A stretch of DNA of 28,222 nucleotides from JBBRQP01 sp038226175 (GCA_038226175.1 JBBRQP010000035.1:1-28222); one strand, 5' to 3'; positions 1 to 7,763 are shown, counted from the stretch's first letter. Numbers and translations: made by a program. Notes: a model not told the origin generated them from the sequence alone.

Positions 1-221
1 CATCTGGCACAAGTCAAATCTGTTCGAGTTGCGGTACGAACGTTCCGAAGATGCTAGCTGATAGGTGGCATTCTTGCCCTGACTGTGGCCTAGAGCTAGA
101 CCGCGATGTGAACGCTGCCATCAATATCAAGAACATTGCCGTGGGACGCACGGTGATTAAAGCTCAGGTAACGCCCTATGCAATACCAGGGTTCACTGGG
201 AAGCCCGCGTTGTATGCGTAG
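1..221 (+). CDS. tnpB: TnpB (IS200/IS605-family OrfB) C-terminal part, cut by the window edge
   Basis: The reading frame is open from the window start to TAG at 219-221, giving about 72 residues. It shows the TnpB zinc finger (ICSSCG, then a second pair in HSCPDCG), followed by the last RuvC motif (DRDVNAAINI), where the first Asp is the usual catalytic residue. TnpB is the RNA-guided nuclease of IS200/IS605 and IS607-type elements and the ancestor of Cas12. Upstream parts of the protein, and any tnpA, lie outside the window, so it cannot be judged intact. The tail after the RuvC motif is about 30 residues, as in many cyanobacterial copies. The identification is firm; activity is unknown. Confidence 0.9.
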   Translation, partial: SGTSQICSSCGTNVPKMLADRWHSCPDCGLELDRDVNAAINIKNIAVGRTVIKAQVTPYAIPGFTGKPALYA

Positions 222-265
222 CAACTCTATGGGAAGCAAGCTACAACGTCGGGAGTCGTCACATA
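208..265 (+). mobile_element. Probable right end of the TnpB element, with hairpin (omega-RNA 3' region)
   Basis: A perfect 7-base inverted repeat pairs 208-214 (CGTTGTA) with 242-248 (TACAACG), starting inside the last codons of tnpB and closing just after its stop. TnpB elements end shortly after the gene, and the guide (omega/reRNA) is made from this same overlap of the tnpB 3' end and the right end. The element boundary probably falls soon after the stem, around 250-265. That border is an inference; no second copy is in the window to define it. Confidence 0.45.
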
Positions 266-391
266 TTCTTAAACCCATGCTTCAGAGTGTTAACTTTGTA
301 TTTACAGTTGTTTACAAAACTTTATATGGCTGTCTAAACCTCAGGTACAATTAGGATAAGCTCAAATACTGAGAGCGCAGGAGGCTTCATC
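266..391 (+). promoter_or_regulatory. Leader and promoter region of ocp
   Basis: About 125 bases between the probable end of the TnpB element and ocp carry no gene. The region is AT-rich (TTTACA at 301 and 311). It holds a good -10-like hexamer, TACAAT, at 346-351, but no -35 box at the normal distance from it. A strong Shine-Dalgarno sequence, AGGAGG at 379-384, lies seven bases before the ATG at 392 and fixes the ocp start. Because the mobile element ends so close, insertion could have changed upstream control of ocp. Confidence 0.4.
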
Positions 392-1357
392 ATGGCGTTT
401 ACCCTTGAATCGGCGCAGTCTATTTTTTCTGGAACCCAAGCGGCGAGTGCAATTCCTCAAACCATTGATCGTTTCAACGCAATTAGTTTAGAAGACCAGT
501 TAGCCTTATTTTGGTTTGCCTACACCGAAGTTGGGCGGGCGATTACCCCGGCTGCGATGGGTGTAGCGCGGATGGAGCTGGTAGCCGGATTATTGACTGA
601 TATCAAAGAAATGTCTAAAGCCGATCAAACTCAAGCCATGGTCGATATTGCCAATCGGGCGGATTCACCGATTAGCCGTTCTTACAGTTCTTTTAGTGTC
701 AATACAAAATTAGGATTTTGGTATCAGTTGGGTGAGTGGATGAAACAAGGCTTGATTGCGCCGATTCCGCCTAATTACAAAATGTCCTCTGAAGCGACGG
801 CAATCTTTGATGACATCAAAAAACTTGATGGTGGGCAACAAATCAGCATTTTGCGCGGCATCGTCGTGGATATGGGTTTTGACCCGACCCAAGTTGTCCG
901 TCCTTCCAAGCCCGTCGAATTCAAGTTTATTCGTACCGATGAAGCCGAACAATTTACCCTCGAAGGCATCACTGAGCCAGCGGTTTTAGGTTACTTTGCT
1001 GCGATGAATAAAGACAACTTTGAGGCAGCGATCAATCTATTTGAGGAAAATGGTGCATTGCAGCCTCCTTTCCAAGAACCGATTGTCGGACGCGCGGCAA
1101 TTCTCAACTACATGAATGAAGAAGCTCAAGGTCTCAATATGATGCCCCGTCAAGGTATCTCCCAAGTCCTTGAAGATAACTCTCGTCAAGTCAAAATCAC
1201 TGGCAAAGTGCAAACGCCTTGGTTTGGCGTTGATATGGGCATGAATATTGCTTGGCGTTTTGCGATCAATCCTCAGGGTCAAATCTTCTTTGTGGCAATT
1301 GATATCCTAGCCTCACCCGAAGAATTGCTCAATCTGCGTCCTGACAAACGCCGCTAA
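392..1357 (+). CDS. ocp: Orange carotenoid protein (OCP)
   Basis: OCP is the soluble blue-light sensor that binds a ketocarotenoid and, when activated, attaches to the phycobilisome to dissipate excess energy as heat. At 321 residues it has full length: an all-helical N-terminal domain (about 1-160), a linker, and an NTF2-like C-terminal domain (about 190-317). Every functional residue I can recall is present at its usual number: Tyr44, Asn104, Trp110 and Arg155 in the N-terminal domain, and Tyr201, Glu244, Trp277 and Trp288 in the C-terminal one. Tyr201 and Trp288 hydrogen-bond the carotenoid carbonyl, and Arg155-Glu244 is the interdomain salt bridge. The gene is monocistronic, with its own terminator. 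No fluorescence recovery protein (FRP) gene follows, although one often does in OCP1 strains. The protein should be functional. Confidence 0.98.
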   Translation: MAFTLESAQSIFSGTQAASAIPQTIDRFNAISLEDQLALFWFAYTEVGRAITPAAMGVARMELVAGLLTDIKEMSKADQTQAMVDIANRADSPISRSYSSFSVNTKLGFWYQLGEWMKQGLIAPIPPNYKMSSEATAIFDDIKKLDGGQQISILRGIVVDMGFDPTQVVRPSKPVEFKFIRTDEAEQFTLEGITEPAVLGYFAAMNKDNFEAAINLFEENGALQPPFQEPIVGRAAILNYMNEEAQGLNMMPRQGISQVLEDNSRQVKITGKVQTPWFGVDMGMNIAWRFAINPQGQIFFVAIDILASPEELLNLRPDKRR

Positions 1358-1419
1358 AGAATCCTAGTTCTTTAGCCAATAGAGCAACTTCATTTTAGTG
1401 AACACATCTAGTTCTCCTC

Positions 1420-1466
1420 AAAAAGCCCTTAGTTTCCTTCTCTCAACAAGAAACTAAGGGCTTTTG
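1420..1466 (+). terminator. Intrinsic terminator after ocp
   Basis: A perfect 16-base stem pairs 1421-1436 with 1450-1465 around a 13-base loop. The arms are GC-rich in the middle (GCCCTTAG / CTAAGGGC) and end in A-run and T-run, so it can act in both directions. It isolates ocp from the chlG operon that begins at 1516. Confidence 0.9.
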
Positions 1467-1515
1467 AGTGTCAAAAATTCGCCTATCATATGAAAGCCAC
1501 ACTTTTAGTTAGACC

Positions 1516-2493
1516 ATGTCCAGCTCGCCCAAAGATACCAGTAAAGCCCGTCAAATCCTCGGTATGCGTGGAGCCAATGCCGGAGAGCAGCCCCTCTGGA
1601 AACTCAGAGTGCAGCTGATGAAGCCCGTCACTTGGATTCCTCTGATGTGGGGGGTATTGTGTGGTGCAGCTTCGGGGGGGGCATTTCGCTGGGCGGGCTA
1701 TTTTCAGCTTTCCTGGACTAATATTGGCGTAGTTTTACTGGCAATGATTATGTCAGGACCTTTACTGACGGGCTATACCCAAACTATCAATGATTATTAT
1801 GACCGCGACCTTGATGCCATTAACGAACCCTATCGTCCGATTCCCTCAGGAGCGATTAGCCTCAATCAGGTGCGCGTCCAAATTATGGTGCTACTGGTTG
1901 CAGGTCTAGGGGTGGCAGTTTTGCTTGACTGGTTACGCGGTCATAGTTTTCCGACGATTACGCTGCTATCCTTAGGCGGTGCTTTTGTGGCTTACATTTA
2001 TTCGGCACCGCCCTTGAAACTCAAACAAAACGGTTGGTTGGGCAATTATGCTCTGGGTGCCTCTTATATTGCCTTGCCTTGGTGGTGTGGTCACGCGCTG
2101 TTTGCCGATCTCAACCCGACTATTATGATTTTGACGTTATTTTATAGTTTTGCTGGACTTGGTATTGCGATTGTCAATGACTTTAAGAGTGTCGAGGGTG
2201 ACCGGGCTTTAGGTTTACAATCTCTACCCGTTATGTTTGGGATCGAAAAAGCTGCTTGGATTTGTGTATTGATGATTGATGTATTTCAAGTAGGCGTTTT
2301 GATTTATTTGATTGCAACCGGGAGATTTATTTGGTACGGAGCTATATTATTGGGCTTGATCTTGCCACAAATGTTTTTTCAGCGTTTATTATTAGCTGAC
2401 CCGGTGGCTAATGATGTCCGCTATCAAGCTAGTTCTCAGCCCTTCTTAGTCTTTGGTATGTTATTCACGGGTTTAGCTTTGGGAGCGTTTTGA
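1516..2493 (+). CDS. chlG: Chlorophyll a synthase ChlG (UbiA superfamily)
   Basis: ChlG attaches the phytyl or geranylgeranyl tail to chlorophyllide a, the last step of chlorophyll synthesis, in the thylakoid membrane. The 325-residue protein has about eight or nine hydrophobic segments and both Asp-rich prenyl-diphosphate/Mg sites of the UbiA family: NDYYDRDLD at 92-100, followed by the ChlG-type INEPYRPIPSG, and NDFKSVEGD at 221-229, followed by ALGLQSLPVMFG. These second-site residues separate ChlG from the tocopherol enzyme HPT found later in this window. No clear Shine-Dalgarno precedes the ATG, which is common in cyanobacteria. The stop codon overlaps the next start (TGATG), so the downstream small protein is probably translationally coupled. 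Confidence 0.97.
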   Translation: MSSSPKDTSKARQILGMRGANAGEQPLWKLRVQLMKPVTWIPLMWGVLCGAASGGAFRWAGYFQLSWTNIGVVLLAMIMSGPLLTGYTQTINDYYDRDLDAINEPYRPIPSGAISLNQVRVQIMVLLVAGLGVAVLLDWLRGHSFPTITLLSLGGAFVAYIYSAPPLKLKQNGWLGNYALGASYIALPWWCGHALFADLNPTIMILTLFYSFAGLGIAIVNDFKSVEGDRALGLQSLPVMFGIEKAAWICVLMIDVFQVGVLIYLIATGRFIWYGAILLGLILPQMFFQRLLLADPVANDVRYQASSQPFLVFGMLFTGLALGAF

Positions 2494-2894
2494 TGAAAGC
2501 TACGCTTAGTTTAGTTGCCTTACTTGTGGGCAGTTCACTGATTAGCTACGCGAAACCCTCACTGATTACGTTTATTCGCGCGCGTTCGGTAGGCAATACG
2601 GATATAGCCAAACAAATCTTATATGTAAGAGTTCCTGATAACTTAACCGATGCTCAAATCGAGAAACTGATGAGTCCGTATGCAGCTCAAGAATTAAAAA
2701 GCCGTCAACTTGATCAAGTCATCGTCTGGATTGATCTACAAGCCGCTATCAACTGTGAAAAACTTTCGGGTAAGCCTTATTTTACGTATAGTTATCCACC
2801 CAAAACCTTGAAGCCAGGATTTGCCTCACGCAAAGTTTACCTTGATACTGTGGCAGACTTACGGGCAAAAGGTAGTTGTAAAGCCTTGTATTGA
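2493..2894 (+). CDS. Small secreted or periplasmic protein of unknown function
   Basis: I do not recognise a family. The 133-residue protein begins with a hydrophobic segment (residues 4-20, ending SYA) that looks like a signal peptide or N-terminal anchor. It has two cysteines, Cys88 and Cys129, which could form a disulfide outside the cytoplasm. The body looks like a mixed alpha/beta domain, with a basic stretch after the signal. I chose the ATG at 2493, which shares its A with the chlG stop, over an in-frame TTG three bases earlier. It also overlaps nadC downstream in the same way (TGATG at 2892-2896), so chlG, this gene and nadC form one tightly coupled operon. The context suggests a housekeeping role, but nothing in the sequence links it to chlorophyll or NAD. 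Confidence 0.75.
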   Translation: MKATLSLVALLVGSSLISYAKPSLITFIRARSVGNTDIAKQILYVRVPDNLTDAQIEKLMSPYAAQELKSRQLDQVIVWIDLQAAINCEKLSGKPYFTYSYPPKTLKPGFASRKVYLDTVADLRAKGSCKALY

Positions 2895-3745
2895 TGACGA
2901 CCTTACTTCCACCGTGGCCTGTGCTTGACCCGCTTTTATTAGGCTGGTTACAAGAGGATTGGGGACGCGGCGACTGGACAACCCAAGGTCTGTTTCCTGG
3001 AGATAGTCCACAGGTAACTGCCGAAATTTTACTTAAAGAAGATGGTTTAATTTGTGGCTTACCCATCGTTGCCAGAATTTTTAAGTTAGCTGATGCGAGC
3101 ATTAGTTTTATACCCTTAGTTGCTGAAGGTTCGAGATGTCATAACAGGACTATTGTGGCCCGTCTCGAAGGTGATGCCGTACCAATTTTGATGGCAGAAC
3201 GGGTTGCTCTAAATATCTTGCAACGCCTGAGTGGGATCAGCACGTTAACTGAGCGTTATGTCGCGCAATTAGTGGGATCACCCTGTCAATTAACTGATAC
3301 GCGCAAGACCACTCCCGGATTACGCATACTAGAAAAATACGCTGTACGGGTGGGTGGTGCGATCAATCATCGCTTAGGACTAGATGATGCTGTGTTAGTC
3401 AAAGATAATCATATTAGCGCGGCTGGTAGTATTACCCAAGCTGTCAAACGGATTCGAGAGCATTTGCCACATCTAATCAGTATTGAGGTGGAGTGCGAAT
3501 TGTTGGCACAAGTCCAAGAGGCTTACGAACTTGGCATTACCATGATTTTGTTAGATAATATGACTCCAGCCCAACTACAAGCATCGGTGCAATGGATCGC
3601 TGGTCGTTTACCCCTCGAAGCCTCGGGAAATATCACCTTAGATAATCTCGCCGAGGTCGCCAAAACAGGCGTAAATTTTATTGCGACGAGTGCGCCGATG
3701 ACCCGCTCACGCTGGTTAGATATCAGCTTAAATTTCAATGAGTAA
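2894..3745 (+). CDS. nadC: Nicotinate-nucleotide pyrophosphorylase (quinolinate phosphoribosyltransferase)
   Basis: NadC converts quinolinate and PRPP to nicotinate mononucleotide, CO2 and pyrophosphate in de novo NAD synthesis. The 283-residue protein shows the family landmarks: an N-terminal EDWGRGDWTT segment, the ALNILQRLSGIST helix, the substrate-binding DTRKTTPGLR motif, the EKYAVRVGGAINHRLGL segment, LVKDNH, and the C-terminal EVECELL, MILLDNM and SGNITLDN strands of the TIM-like barrel. The ATG at 2894 overlaps the stop of the preceding gene; a TTG one codon upstream is also in frame. Only three bases separate its stop from the convergent MBL-fold gene, with no visible terminator between them. 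Confidence 0.96.
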   Translation: MTTLLPPWPVLDPLLLGWLQEDWGRGDWTTQGLFPGDSPQVTAEILLKEDGLICGLPIVARIFKLADASISFIPLVAEGSRCHNRTIVARLEGDAVPILMAERVALNILQRLSGISTLTERYVAQLVGSPCQLTDTRKTTPGLRILEKYAVRVGGAINHRLGLDDAVLVKDNHISAAGSITQAVKRIREHLPHLISIEVECELLAQVQEAYELGITMILLDNMTPAQLQASVQWIAGRLPLEASGNITLDNLAEVAKTGVNFIATSAPMTRSRWLDISLNFNE

Positions 3746-3748
3746 CGA

Positions 3749-4522
3749 CTAACTCATTTGTGTGGGTGAGTTGAAGTTTTTGTAGGTAAACATCCGAACT
3801 TGTAGGGTTGTTTTGGGTAGCTGTTGGGGTGAAAGACTTACCTCCGAAGTAGGGTAAATTTTGACATTATTTTTAGCAAAGGGTTTGAGGAAATCATCGG
3901 GCAAGGCTAGATCGCACTCTGGAGCGGCGGCGGGTGTCCGGTAATGCATGGGGATCACCAGACGCGGATTGAGGTCTTTGACGGTCAGAAAGGCTTGTTC
4001 TGGACTGAGAGCTTTGACCCCGCCACCCACAGGAACAAAAACGATATCGGCTTGACCAATGAGAATGCGTTGTTCTGGGGTCAAAGGTGCGGCTAATCCA
4101 CCTAGGTGTAATAAGTTGATACCGCCTTGCGTCCAACGCCAAACTACATTATTGCCAAAATGACGGCCTTCTTGACCATCATGAAAGGTGCTAATCCCCT
4201 GAAACTTGAGGCCATTGACCTCATAGCTACCGGATTGTAAGAGGACTTTGGGATCGCCAGGAACAACTTCAATCGCCCCTTCATCAAAAAGACGTGAGCT
4301 GAGCAAAACCAAATCTGCCGCCGCCGCTGGTCGTTGGTAGCCACGAGTACAAGGAATTGCCCGAAAAGGATCAGTTAAAATTCGTGCTTCTTTGGAGGTA
4401 AATAGAAAGCTCATATGACCTAGCCAGCGCACGGTTAGCGTTGATTTACCCAAGGGCTTAGTTTGAGCCTGTGCCGTCAAAGCAGTAGCCGTGCTAGTCC
4501 ACAAAAAATTACGCCGCTGCAT
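3749..4522 (-). CDS. MBL-fold (COG2220-like) protein with degenerate metal site and Tat-like leader
   Basis: The 257-residue protein starts with QRRNFLW and a short hydrophobic stretch ending in TAQAQ, a plausible twin-arginine export signal. The rest follows the metallo-beta-lactamase fold of the UPF0173/COG2220 group: VRWLGHMSFLF, ILTDPF, a beta-strand leading to LLSSRLFDEG at 73-82, FHDGQEGRHFG near 113-123, LLHLGG at 137-142 and IPMHYRT at 190-196. Residues 75-82 should read HxHxDH in an active enzyme, but all three histidines are missing. I recall related cyanobacterial proteins with the same change, so this may be a family trait rather than decay. Its start lies 14 bases inside the end of trpG, so the two are co-transcribed. 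Substrate unknown; it may not be a hydrolase. Confidence 0.8.
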   Translation of the reverse strand: MQRRNFLWTSTATALTAQAQTKPLGKSTLTVRWLGHMSFLFTSKEARILTDPFRAIPCTRGYQRPAAAADLVLLSSRLFDEGAIEVVPGDPKVLLQSGSYEVNGLKFQGISTFHDGQEGRHFGNNVVWRWTQGGINLLHLGGLAAPLTPEQRILIGQADIVFVPVGGGVKALSPEQAFLTVKDLNPRLVIPMHYRTPAAAPECDLALPDDFLKPFAKNNVKIYPTSEVSLSPQQLPKTTLQVRMFTYKNFNSPTQMS

Positions 4523-5099
4523 GTTTGGCTCCTGCGATGGTTAAGAAATTTTGCAAAAGATGTTTGCCCTGCGGGGTCAGAATGCTTTCTGGATGAAATT
4601 GCACCCCTTGTACCCAGGGATAATCGCGATGTTGGACGCCCATAATCGTGTTGTCATCCGTCCAACCCGTGATCGTTAAACAAGCCGGGCAAGTTGCCCG
4701 GTCTATGATCAGCGAATGATAGCGCGTAGCCCGAAAAGGCATGGGCAAGTCTTGGAATACACCTTGTTGGTTGTGATAAATCTCCGACGTTTTACCATGC
4801 ATCAAGGTTTCCGCACGGACTATCTGTCCGCCATAAATTTGACCTAAGGCTTGATGCCCAAGACAAACCCCTAGCATTGGCACCGTCGGCGCAAATTCAC
4901 GCAGCACAGCAGGACATAATCCCGCAGCTTCGGGGCGACCGGGGCCCGGAGAAATCACAATCCCCTCGGGTTGCCAGAGCTGGATATCGGCAAGGGTCAA
5001 TTGGTCATTGCGGACGACATGAACTTCTGCCGCCAATTCCCCTAGGTACTGCACCAAGTTGTAGGTAAAGCTATCGTAGTTATCAATGACCAAAAACAT
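4509..5099 (-). CDS. trpG: Anthranilate / aminodeoxychorismate synthase glutamine amidotransferase subunit
   Basis: This 196-residue class I glutamine amidotransferase supplies ammonia from glutamine to TrpE or PabB for tryptophan or folate synthesis. The catalytic triad is visible: Cys79 in GVCLGHQALG, and His169 and Glu171 in FHPESIL. The N-terminus MFLVIDNYDSFTYNLVQYL is typical of TrpG/PabA, and SPGPGRP near residue 50 forms the oxyanion strand. Sequence alone cannot separate TrpG from PabA, and one protein often serves both pathways. I start it at ATG 5099, because a longer frame beginning with TTG at 5111 adds residues the family lacks. No synthase component I gene is in the window. It overlaps the following MBL-fold gene by 14 bases and is divergent from tsaD. 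Confidence 0.94.
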   Translation of the reverse strand: MFLVIDNYDSFTYNLVQYLGELAAEVHVVRNDQLTLADIQLWQPEGIVISPGPGRPEAAGLCPAVLREFAPTVPMLGVCLGHQALGQIYGGQIVRAETLMHGKTSEIYHNQQGVFQDLPMPFRATRYHSLIIDRATCPACLTITGWTDDNTIMGVQHRDYPWVQGVQFHPESILTPQGKHLLQNFLTIAGAKHAAA

Positions 5100-5159
5100 G
5101 CCGCTTGTCAATTCCTTGCGTTTGCACCGTTTTTTATCATAACCCGAAGGAGGGGACGG

Positions 5160-6164
5160 ATGGTTTGTGTCTTGGCAATTGAGACTAGTTGTGATGAAAC
5201 CGCCTGTGCAGTGGTGACCGACCGCCAGGTTTTGAGTTCAATTATTAGCTCACAAATTGACATCCATCAGCGTTTTGGTGGCGTGGTGCCGGAGGTGGCA
5301 GCGCGTGAACATGTTTTGAGTATCAATACAGTATTAGCAGAGGCTCTGCGTGCTAGTGGTTTAGTAGGTTGGTCAGCCATTGATGCGATTGCCGTGACCC
5401 TCGGGCCAGGATTAGTAGGTGCTCTGTTGACGGGTGTGACTGCGGCCAAAACCTTAGCCTTGGTTCACAACAAACCATTGGTTGGCGTTCATCACTTAGA
5501 AGGTCATATTTATTCAGCCTTTTTGGCAGCGCCTGATCTAGCGCCGCCCTTTGTCTGTTTGTTAGTTTCTGGAGGGCATACCAGTGTGATCGAAGTCCAA
5601 CAGCATGGTGTGTATCAGACGCTGGGTCAAACCCGTGATGATGCAGTGGGTGAGGCTTTTGATAAGGTGGCGCGATTGATGCAGTTGGGCTATCCCGGTG
5701 GGCCAGCAATTCAAAAAATGGCGCAATTAGGTGATCCCCAGCATTTTAACTTGCCGATGGGGGTCGTTAGTACCCCTTTGGATACCAGTTTTAGTGGCCT
5801 AAAGACTGCCGTAGCCAGGATTTTACAAAAGGAGCCTGACCTCAATCAAGCTGATTTATGTGCGTCCTTTGAGTGGACAGTCGTAGAAATTTTGACGCAG
5901 CGGGTGCAATTGGCAATGAAACAGACGGGGCTAGCAACGCTAGTAGTAGCGGGCGGCGTTAGTGCCAATCAGCGATTGCGCAAACGCTTGGGTGTACTTG
6001 GGGAGAAAGAAGGTTGGCGCGTAATTTTTCCGCCTTTTGCCTACTGTACGGATAATGCAGCGATGATTGCCTGTGCGGGAGCAGAGCGATTTGGGCGCGG
6101 TATGGTGACGGACTTGGGCGCGGGTATATTTTCGCGGGCAAGTTTGGAGAGTTTGGGTGAGTGA
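5160..6164 (+). CDS. tsaD: tRNA N6-adenosine threonylcarbamoyltransferase TsaD
   Basis: TsaD transfers the threonylcarbamoyl group to A37 of tRNAs that read ANN codons, working with TsaB, TsaE and TsaC. The 334-residue protein has the ASKHA-fold landmarks: LAIETSCDETA at the N-terminus, the metal-binding HLEGH motif at 112-116, VSGGHTSV, the DDAVGEAFDKVAR loop, FSGLKTA, and VAGGVSANQRLR near the C-terminus, with CTDNAAM as the last metal/nucleotide segment. A strong Shine-Dalgarno, AAGGAGG at 5147-5153, lies six bases before the ATG. The gene is divergent from trpG across about 60 bases, which must hold both promoters. Confidence 0.98.
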   Translation: MVCVLAIETSCDETACAVVTDRQVLSSIISSQIDIHQRFGGVVPEVAAREHVLSINTVLAEALRASGLVGWSAIDAIAVTLGPGLVGALLTGVTAAKTLALVHNKPLVGVHHLEGHIYSAFLAAPDLAPPFVCLLVSGGHTSVIEVQQHGVYQTLGQTRDDAVGEAFDKVARLMQLGYPGGPAIQKMAQLGDPQHFNLPMGVVSTPLDTSFSGLKTAVARILQKEPDLNQADLCASFEWTVVEILTQRVQLAMKQTGLATLVVAGGVSANQRLRKRLGVLGEKEGWRVIFPPFAYCTDNAAMIACAGAERFGRGMVTDLGAGIFSRASLESLGE

Positions 6165-6207
6165 TGTCTTAGAATAACTTGAGAAGTTTTTCAATCGAGC
6201 ACAAACT

Positions 6208-6969
6208 ATGCACCGCACGTTCCAAAAACTGGCTTGTATGACTTTGCTAAGTCTGAGTTTAGGCACAACAGTTGGGGCTGCTGATGTAACGGTTTCAGCA
6301 GCGATTAGTCTCAAAGAAGCCTTTACAAAAATAGCGACCCGTTTTGAGCAGGAGCATCCTGGCGATAAAATTATATTTAACTTTGGCTCTTCCGGTGAAT
6401 TGGCCTAACAAATTCAACAGGGCGCGCCCGTCGATGTCTTGGCCTCAGCTGCCTTTAAGCAAATCCATATTTTGAATAAGCAAAATTTATTGGTAAAAGA
6501 ATCCATTCAGCCGTTTACCCGTAATCAACTCGTAGTCATCGTTGGGCGAGGGCAACAAAAACTCACAGCATTTCCTGGTTTTGTGAAATTAAATAAACTG
6601 GCTTTAGGCAATCCGAAGACCGTTCCTGTTGGGCAATATGCAGCAGAGGCTCTTACCAAAGCGGGGGTCTATCAAACTCTTGTTGACCAAAATAAATTAG
6701 TTTATGGCGAAAATGTTCGTCAAGTCCTGACCTATGTCGAAAGTGGCAATGTGGATGCAGGGATCGTCTATAAAACTGATGCGCTAACTAGTACACAAGT
6801 AACCATAAGTTTTACTATACCAGCAAGTTATAGTGAACCGATTATTTACCCGATTGCTATTGTTAAAGATAGTAAGCATATACAATTAGCCCAAAACTTT
6901 ATCAGTTACGTATTAGGAAAAGATGGACAAAAAGTTTTGCAGGCGCAGGGGTTTTTACCAGTGAAATAG
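6208..6969 (+). pseudogene. modA: Molybdate-binding protein modA interrupted by one in-frame TAA
   Basis: ModA is the periplasmic receptor of the molybdate ABC transporter. The frame runs from ATG 6208 through a signal peptide (hydrophobic residues about 8-24, ending VGA-ADVTV), AAISLKEAF and FNFGSSGELA to a TAA at 6406-6408. It then continues in the same frame with QIQQGAPVDVLASA, the segment that directly follows in intact ModA proteins, to a normal stop at 6967-6969. There is no frameshift, no gap and no second stop. Counting the stop as a sense codon gives 253 residues, the normal length, and a single C-to-T change from CAA would produce it. The 66-residue first piece cannot bind molybdate alone. 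Alternatives are sequencing error, a very recent mutation, or readthrough. Confidence 0.85.
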
Positions 6970-7106
6970 CCTAACTTTTTATGATTAACTAACCCAATCT
7001 AGTAGTAAAAATCTGTGGCTTAAAAGCTGGCTAATTGATAGTAATCGCGCAAACTTTGGATTAAGCAAGACATGATGATAAATTTGATAGGTCTGTACAC
7101 AGTCCC

Positions 7107-7763
7107 ATGATTGATCCTTGGTTTTCGTTAAAACTTTCTCTTTATGTCGCTACTATTGCCACGCTAATTGTGGCTGTATTGGGGACAGCTGTCGGCTATA
7201 TTCTAGCCCGGGGACGTTTTGTGGGGCGAGATATCCTAGATACTATTTTTACCCTGCCCCTTGTTTTGCCACCCACGGCTGTCGGCTTTTATTTATTGGG
7301 CATCTTTGGTAGACGGGGTTGGTTGGGTCAATATTTATGGTTATGGTTTGGTTGGAGTCCACTTTTTACTTCTCAGGCCGCGATTATTGCTGCCGTTATC
7401 ATGGCTCTGCCTTTGATGGTGCGCACAGCGCGCGCTGCCTTAGAAAGTATTGATATTACCTATGAAGAAGTGGCTTATACGCTAGGTAAATCAAAGCTAG
7501 AAACTTTTTTTCAAGTGAGTTTACCTTTAGCATGGCGTGGTATTACCGCCGGAGTTATTCTCAGTTTTGCCCGGGGCTTGGGTGAATTTGGCGCAACCCT
7601 GATGCTCGCTGGAAATATTCCCCATCAAACGCAAACCATGCCGCTAGCAATTTATCAGGCTACGCAGACGGGAGAAAATGCGCTAGCTTTTGGATTAGTC
7701 TTACTGCTGACGATTACTTCGTTTATTTTTATTTTTGTTACCAATCGCTTAGGGAACAGATAA
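7107..7763 (+). CDS. modB: Molybdate ABC transporter permease ModB
   Basis: ModB is the membrane channel of the molybdate importer. The 218-residue protein has five or six membrane segments and the EAA loop that contacts the ATPase: EEVAYTLGKSKLETFFQVSLP, with the conserved Gly, followed by GEFGATLMLAGNIP, which is typical of ModB and CysT/CysW proteins. It follows modA by 137 bases. In many cyanobacteria the permease is fused to the ATPase as ModBC. Here the gene stops after the permease, and the next gene is convergent and unrelated, so ModC must be encoded elsewhere or be absent. The start is the ATG at 7107, which overlaps the stop of a possible 12-codon leader. Confidence 0.92.
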   Translation: MIDPWFSLKLSLYVATIATLIVAVLGTAVGYILARGRFVGRDILDTIFTLPLVLPPTAVGFYLLGIFGRRGWLGQYLWLWFGWSPLFTSQAAIIAAVIMALPLMVRTARAALESIDITYEEVAYTLGKSKLETFFQVSLPLAWRGITAGVILSFARGLGEFGATLMLAGNIPHQTQTMPLAIYQATQTGENALAFGLVLLLTITSFIFIFVTNRLGNR

